A stretch of 64,000 bases of DNA, taken from Portulaca oleracea. Lineage: Eukaryota; Streptophyta; Magnoliopsida; Caryophyllales; Portulacaceae. Of this stretch, positions 58,535 to 64,000 are shown piece by piece. The notes under the pieces were generated by a model, which saw nothing but the letters and a program-made list of their open reading frames with translations, had not been told where the DNA came from and did not search any database. The stretch is taken from contig CM055889.1 in the NCBI GenBank assembly GCA_029582165.1, positions 31,224,927 through 31,288,926 of the forward strand, read 5' to 3'. Made by a program: the position numbers and the translations under genes. Each line of letters begins with the position of its first letter. Position 1 is the first letter of the stretch.

Positions 58535-59399
58535 GTCCTTGTAAAAATGATTCTAGGTACTTTTCGCTCCTTTCTGCAGAGTTTTTTCTTCACATGGATT
58601 CAGATCGAGATGAATACATGTATCTAGGTAGCTCATTTCTAGTAACTGTCCTGCGATCTGGAGTTACTAATATTTTCAACTTTTGACTAGTAATGCCAGT
58701 GATAGAAATCTGTGAGTAGGATTTCGGAAGGAGGTTAACTTTTTGCATACGTAGTTACTGTCAAGAGATAAAGCGCCGTTTCTGCTGTCATCTGTTTCTA
58801 ATTAGTGATTGCAACTTTTTTTTACTTCATACGATCTTGGTACAATGATTTACTTTCTTGCATTTGAATCGTCTTGAATCTTGATCTCGGTATTGTCATC
58901 ATAGTCTTTGCTTCTTTTCTTATTGTTGGTATAATGAGCTTCTTTATATCTTTATGTTTGCATCCTTCTGAAGTAAGCATATGGAAAAACAAACTGTATA
59001 GAAGTTATTAAAAGACTATTCTGTAGTTCTGTTAAGAATTATCTCTTTAACTTGCATCGGCTTGATTGACCATTGTGCTATGAGTATTTTAGTGGCATAA
59101 ATCTGGGATAGAAAGAATTCTCTTTAACTTGCATCGGCTTGATCATGTAGTTGGATCCTTCCACTCCTCTTGCATACATCATAGCTAGATATGGTGCAGA
59201 CTCACGCAAGAATTTCTGGACACAACGATTCCTCCAAATTTGTTTTTGTGACAACTCTCAAGGGTAATGCCAACCACCCAACAATGTAGCATGATTATTC
59301 CTCCCAAAAAATAAATAAATAAATAAATGAATGTGTGCTAAACCTCCAAATTTTCAAAAAATACTTTTTACATTCCTTTTAAAATAAATGCCTACTAGT
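58535..59399 (+). other. TIM23 3' flank
   Basis: This is 3' UTR and intergenic sequence with no gene. A word TCTCTTTAACTTGCATCGGC followed by TTGAT occurs twice (about 59042 and 59121). A short AAAT microsatellite lies at about 59308-59331. Confidence 0.5.
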
Positions 59400-59905
59400 T
59401 AACGTAAAATTTAACAAAGAAAAGTCCACAATGGAGCTTACCAAAAAATTGCAACCTCTTCTTCCATGTCTGCATATGCTCCACTTAATCCGTGTTTTAA
59501 TTATCCAATTTTCGACCTCATGAGCTTTAGACCTTCAAATTTTGTTGAGACCTTTTTTAGTGTTGTTGACAAGGACAATATCATATGCAAAAAATAGGTA
59601 TTACGGTAGCTCATCTTTAATATTCATATTTAGCTCGTTCGTTGCTAAAGAAAATAGGAATGGAATAAACAGTTGATCCATGCATGATGGAGCCTTATAT
59701 CTATCAAAATCTTGTCTGAGCAGCCTCTTAAGATTCTAAGCCTAATCATAACTGCATCATACATACTCACAACAACTCTAATATACGCATAGGGCAATTG
59801 TCCCTTCTCCAAGTTTATGCGTATCCTTTTTCTTGTCCCTATAAGCTTGAATACAAGACAAATACCCTCTTTAGGCCAAATTTTTTTTTTTATGCGACTG
59901 GCTTG
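59400..59905 (-). pseudogene. LINE reverse transcriptase remnant (antisense)
   Basis: On the minus strand, LPYAYIRVVVSMYDAVMIR and GLRL-like residues match the palm/fingers of plant RTE-type LINE reverse transcriptases. FAYDIVLVNNTKKG follows, where the catalytic FADD motif has decayed to FAYD, and then KAHEVENWIIKT. Stops and frameshifts are present. Only the middle of ORF2 is preserved. Confidence 0.75.
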
Positions 59906-60165
59906 CTGCGGTGTCATACCGCACAATAACTTGTCACATTCCACCACAATCCACTACAGTCTACCACAATATACTTTTTTCTAATTACTTTATCTCACTT
60001 TTTCCAATTACAATTTCACATTTTTCAACAGATTTATAATTATTAAAACCAAAATCCACTACAACTTTCCACAACCCACCACAACCCCCACAACTTTACC
60101 AATCCGCCACAATTCACCAAATATCACCCCACCGTACCGTGCCACACCACAGCCCGCCATGTATC
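59873..60165. mobile_element. Diverged MITE related to the Tourist copy at 56107
   Basis: The start TTAGGCC, a T-run with ATGCG, CGGTGTCATACCGCAC, and many CCACAAC / CCGTACCGTGCC words parallel 56107-56368 in order. The right end has lost the GGCC terminus, so the limits are approximate. Confidence 0.5.
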
Positions 60166-60709
60166 AAACTAATTGTTTTGTTTAATTTATTCCACTTTAT
60201 TGTTAATAATCATCATTTCACACAATAATATATATAGTTGCACACTGTCAATTTCCATGCTGAATATTATATTAAGTTTTATATATGTTTAATTTGTGTA
60301 TTATATTATATTTGGTATGTTTTTAGTAAGTAAAATTTCATTTTAGTAAGTTTGTTATGTACAATATAATTATATCGTAATTTGTGATAAATTTAACTAA
60401 GTATATGGTTGCGATTTAATGTTAATAAAAGGCAAAGTAATATTGAGTTGTGTAAATTAAATTGATTATTTAATTTTTTTGAATGTTGAATTATTGCGTT
60501 TTATTAATTGTTGTTGCGTTAATAATTAAGATTAGTTAATTATATTCTAATTTGTAATCAAATTTGTTGAATTTTTTAATTAATACAATAATAATATATA
60601 TTTTTATATTATTTGGTTGAGATATAATTAGTTCAATATGTTTTCGATTATATACGATTTTGGGTACGTATTCAATAAATTCGACCAAGTAATAACATAA
60701 CATACGTGC

Positions 60710-60768
<59 letters not shown>

Positions 60769-60949
60769 GATTGAAATTATTGCAGGTTGTACATATAACA
60801 TTGTCGTTAAATGATTGCGTTATTAACATGATTACGTATGTACATACGTGACGTTTTATTCGATAATTAGATGAGAAAAATTTATGTACTATCGAATAAG
60901 TTGTTTAATTATATATATAAATTTTACTATTAAATTCAAGAATAGATTC
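60166..60949. other. A+T-rich stretch with a TA microsatellite
   Basis: No gene is seen. An uninterrupted TA run of about 27 units lies at 60713-60766. Confidence 0.6.
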
Positions 60950-61860
60950 ACAAAATGGATGAAACCACATCTTCGTTGGATGTATGAGAGGCTCAAACCG
61001 CGTAGGATGGTTATTAGGCAAGAACGGGTTGATAGAATAGAAACGTTTGATGAATTTGCTAAGAATTTGTTATATGAGTATTCACGGACTGGAATGTATT
61101 GATGTCCATGTGTGAAGTGCAACAATAAGAGGGTATGTAGTCCCAATAAAGTAAAATGTCATTTGTATAGGCGAGGGTTTATGGAACGATATTAGTATTG
61201 GACGTGCCATGGTAAAGCAATGGGTAACTTTGATTATGAGGATGGAAGGGGTGATGATGCGTATGGTGAGTTGAAGCCAACACGTAGTCCTCGAACAAAC
61301 AATGAACCCAATCAACTAACGTGCATCGATAGAGCGGAAAAGATGGTGAATGATATCATCACGGCGAATGAGTCGTCTAATACACGAGCTCAAGATTTCT
61401 ATGATGATATGCTTGAAACTTCTTAACAGCCTCTGTGGCAAGGGTGTACAACTCACCGTGAGTTGTCTAATGCAGTGAATCTAATGAGTAAGAAGTCAAA
61501 GTACAATTTTACGGAGCAGACAATGAATGATATCATAGACCTGATGAGTGAGAGTTGTCCCTAGCCGAACTTAATTTCCAAAAACTACGATGAGTTGAAA
61601 AAGAAAGTGCTGAAGTTGGGGATGGACTGTGAAATAATTGATTGTTGCTAAGGTGGATGCATGATCTACTATAAGGACGATGCTCATCTTATTGAATGCA
61701 AATTTTATTGCCATCACTAGGTATAAGCCATAGAACTCGCTAACCACAACAAAGAAAGGTGTCTTGTGCAAGAGAATGTTCTACTTTTCCTTGACGCCTA
61801 TGTTGCAACGTCTCTATGCCTAAAAGAATACAACATGGCATCTGAGATGACATGTTTAGA
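60950..61860 (+). pseudogene. CACTA transposase (TNP2-like) N-terminal pseudogene
   Basis: TNP2-type proteins move En/Spm/CACTA elements. The pieces are in family order: HLRWMYERLKPRR and FDEFAKNLLYEYS (transposase-associated domain), CPCVKCNNKRVC (its zinc-binding motif), HLYRRGFMERY, YWTCHGK, QPLWQGCTTHRELS, KYNFTEQTMNDIIDLM, and VLKLGMDCEIIDCC before a metal-binding-like part. Stops occur at about 61100, 61192, 61424 and 61562, and frameshifts later. The DDE catalytic part is absent. No CACTA end is visible nearby. Confidence 0.8.
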
Positions 61861-61865
61861 ACTAA

Positions 61866-62177
<312 letters not shown>

Positions 62178-62204
62178 TTATATGTATATATGTATAATTG
62201 AATC

Positions 62205-62840
62205 ATATTGAGCAGTCGCAGTTCCAAGGCCTGAAGGCTGAGAAGCCGTTAGAACATATTTGCAACTTCCGTGAACGATGTGGGATGATCAAGATGACTG
62301 GCATCACCGACGAGTATCTACAGATGTGATTTTTCCTTGATTTCTATGGCGGGGAAAGCTAATACATGGCTGGACAATTGTCGAAGGAACTCCTTCACTA
62401 CATGAGAGTCTCTCAGCACCGCCTTTCTGAAGAGGTTCTTCCCACCTCAACATACTGTCACGCTCCACACCCTCATGATGAACTTTTCTCAAGCGCTTAG
62501 AGAATCACTATACGAAGCTTGACAGCGCTATAAGAGCCTCCAGCGTGCATGTCCTCACCATGACTTGTCGCCCCACCTATTCACCCATACTTTCTAAAAT
62601 GGAGTCGACAGAGCAATGAGGCCGATGATTGACAACGCCTCGAGTGGCCAATACCTCAACAAGACTACTGAGGAAGCTGATGCATTGCTGGCACAGATGG
62701 TCGAGAACGCCTACTATTAGGGAAGTGACTACAGGGATGTGTAAGAGTCGTCAGGAGGAGAGAATATCAACTACATCCTGAACGCCATGGATCGTCTATC
62801 TCAGGATATGGCCGAATTCAAGACGATGCAGTAGTTGAAA
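62205..62840 (+). pseudogene. Athila-like Ty3/gypsy gag pseudogene
   Basis: In shifting frames it reads EKPLEHICNFRERCGMIKMT, then GITDEYLQM, FFPPQHT, RESLYEA, ACPHHDL, NGVDRAMRPMIDNASSG and EADALLAQMVENAYY. These follow the order of Athila/Calypso Gag. Many stops and small frameshifts make it a dead fragment. No RT or integrase follows. Confidence 0.75.
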
Positions 62841-64000
62841 CCCGTCATGTAGATGAAAGCCTCATCTACACTAGTTGCTCCTTGACAGGGCCGCAAGTGC
62901 ACGGTGTGCATAGTAACACGTCAAGGTCGATCCCATAGGGACTCAATTAGCAGCTCAATAAACTAATCTCTATCACGATTGCTAAGCTAATCAGGTTTTG
63001 ATTTTTGAAAAGGATTAGGAAACAAACTAAAACTAAAGAAAGCAGGGAAAAATAAATCAATGGTTCTATCATGGAAGAAAGACTTCTAGGGAGATGCTAA
63101 CCAAACAACAAGTTCGATTACTAAAACCTAGCCTACACAATCATACATTCAAGAATGAATCAAGAATCGACAACCTCTGAATTCTATCGCCCTTTCGATG
63201 CTAAATAGAATTATTCTAAACAACCTAACTAACAACTTTCGTGTGCCTTTTAGGTTAAACAGAATTGAAGGTCTCAAAAATTCAGGTTATCTAATGATTC
63301 CCTAGTTTACTAATCCTTTTTCAACTTTCGTAAGCCTTGGTAGACAGGTTCGTAGTCAGATTACCCTAATTCACCTTTCAGTACTTAGGTTAATCTCAAA
63401 CTTACAAATATCCAAGGCCTTAAGAATACTCGTAAACATGGAAAACACAACCTTCTATTGATTCTAATGAAGAATTCATGCACAAACAAATAATATTAAA
63501 TCAAACTACATTGTTTCGGGTTGCAAAACCCTAAAATTCAAGAAATCTACTCACTCATATTCAATGAAAACACGAAACAAGTTCCAATCATCACAATCGA
63601 ATATCAAAACTAAGAAGGAAATCAAAAAGAAAAAATAGAATTGTGAAGAAAGAATACAACCCGTCGAGCCTTTCGATCCCGGGGTGGAACCTGCTTCGCG
63701 AACGTCGCTCCTTTCCTTTGCGAATCTTGATCTTGGTTTCTCTTGAATCGATTCGGTCTTGAATTTTGATGGTGGGAGGAGTAGAATGGAAGTATTAGGG
63801 CTCTCTTTTCTCTCCTTGATGGCCAAAGAATGAAGGAAAAATGATAGATAATGACTCAATCTCGAAAAACCGCTGCTTTTTTCCTTTTCTACTCGCGAAA
63901 ACAAGTGACCTATATATGCAGTCCACCACGGTCCGTACATGTCCGTCCCACGGACTGTGGCAAGCCCCATGGGCAGACCGTGGTGGCCACTGGTTGCTCG
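62841..64000. repeat. Unclassified dispersed repeat, runs out of the window
   Basis: It contains GCCGCAAGTGCACGGTGTGC and AAGGTCGATCCCATAGGGAC, a word combination common in plant dispersed repeats. It ends in a CCACGGTCCGTACATGTCC / GACCGTGGTGGCCAC palindromic region (63928-63993) of the kind found in Athila-type LTRs. No gene is seen; the open frame at 63551-63970 (minus) is not recognised. Confidence 0.4.

Overview
The window is nuclear DNA of a flowering plant, most likely a eudicot. It holds spliced genes with long introns, plant-type LTR retrotransposons, CACTA, Mutator, Stowaway and Tourist elements, and long A+T-rich intergenic stretches. I could not fix the species from sequence alone.

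Two host genes are clear. Positions 1-13513 (+) hold the last 17 exons of a PUS7/TruD-type pseudouridine synthase, whose start lies upstream of the window. One of its introns (7403-7540) is an AT-AC, U12-type (minor spliceosome) intron. The other introns carry LINE 3' tails, a Mutator-like MITE with a 9-bp target duplication, and other degenerate repeats. Positions 57980-58534 (+) hold an intact, intronless TIM23-type mitochondrial import channel gene.

The 44 kb between them is a pile of transposable elements. (A) 14540-23935 is a non-coding relative of Tat/Ogre-type Ty3/gypsy elements in an odd order: second part of the leader, 3' region, one LTR, primer-binding site, first part of the leader. 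This is the order expected from a single-LTR circle. (CACTA) About 25040-56841 is a CACTA-type DNA transposon with ACCAACAG/CTGTTGGT subterminal repeats. It carries an antisense fragment of an ELF6/REF6-like JmjN histone-demethylase gene and a host-gene-like 5' region. (C) 27097-36556 is a non-autonomous LTR element inserted in the CACTA unit, with 3.1-kb LTRs, an initiator-Met primer-binding site and a TCAAC target duplication. It has a Stowaway MITE inside. (B) 36908-54554 is a complete 17.6-kb Tat-lineage retrotransposon, also inside the CACTA unit, with a GCTAG target duplication. It encodes gag, protease, G-patch, RT, RNase H, a second (archaeal-type) RNase H and integrase, all interrupted by a few stops and frameshifts. 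Downstream of pol it carries two spliced antisense genes of plant-mobile-domain type, a tandem-repeat 3' region, and 17 dispersed copies of an 18-bp palindrome close to AAAACCCGCGCGGGTTTT.

Right of TIM23 (58535-64000) there are only remnants: an antisense LINE reverse transcriptase, a CACTA TNP2 transposase pseudogene, long TA/TG microsatellites, an Athila-like gag pseudogene and an unclassified repeat that runs out of the window.

The most unusual content is element B (antisense genes plus palindrome array), followed by the permuted element A, the AT-AC intron, and the CACTA element with its captured chromatin-gene fragment.
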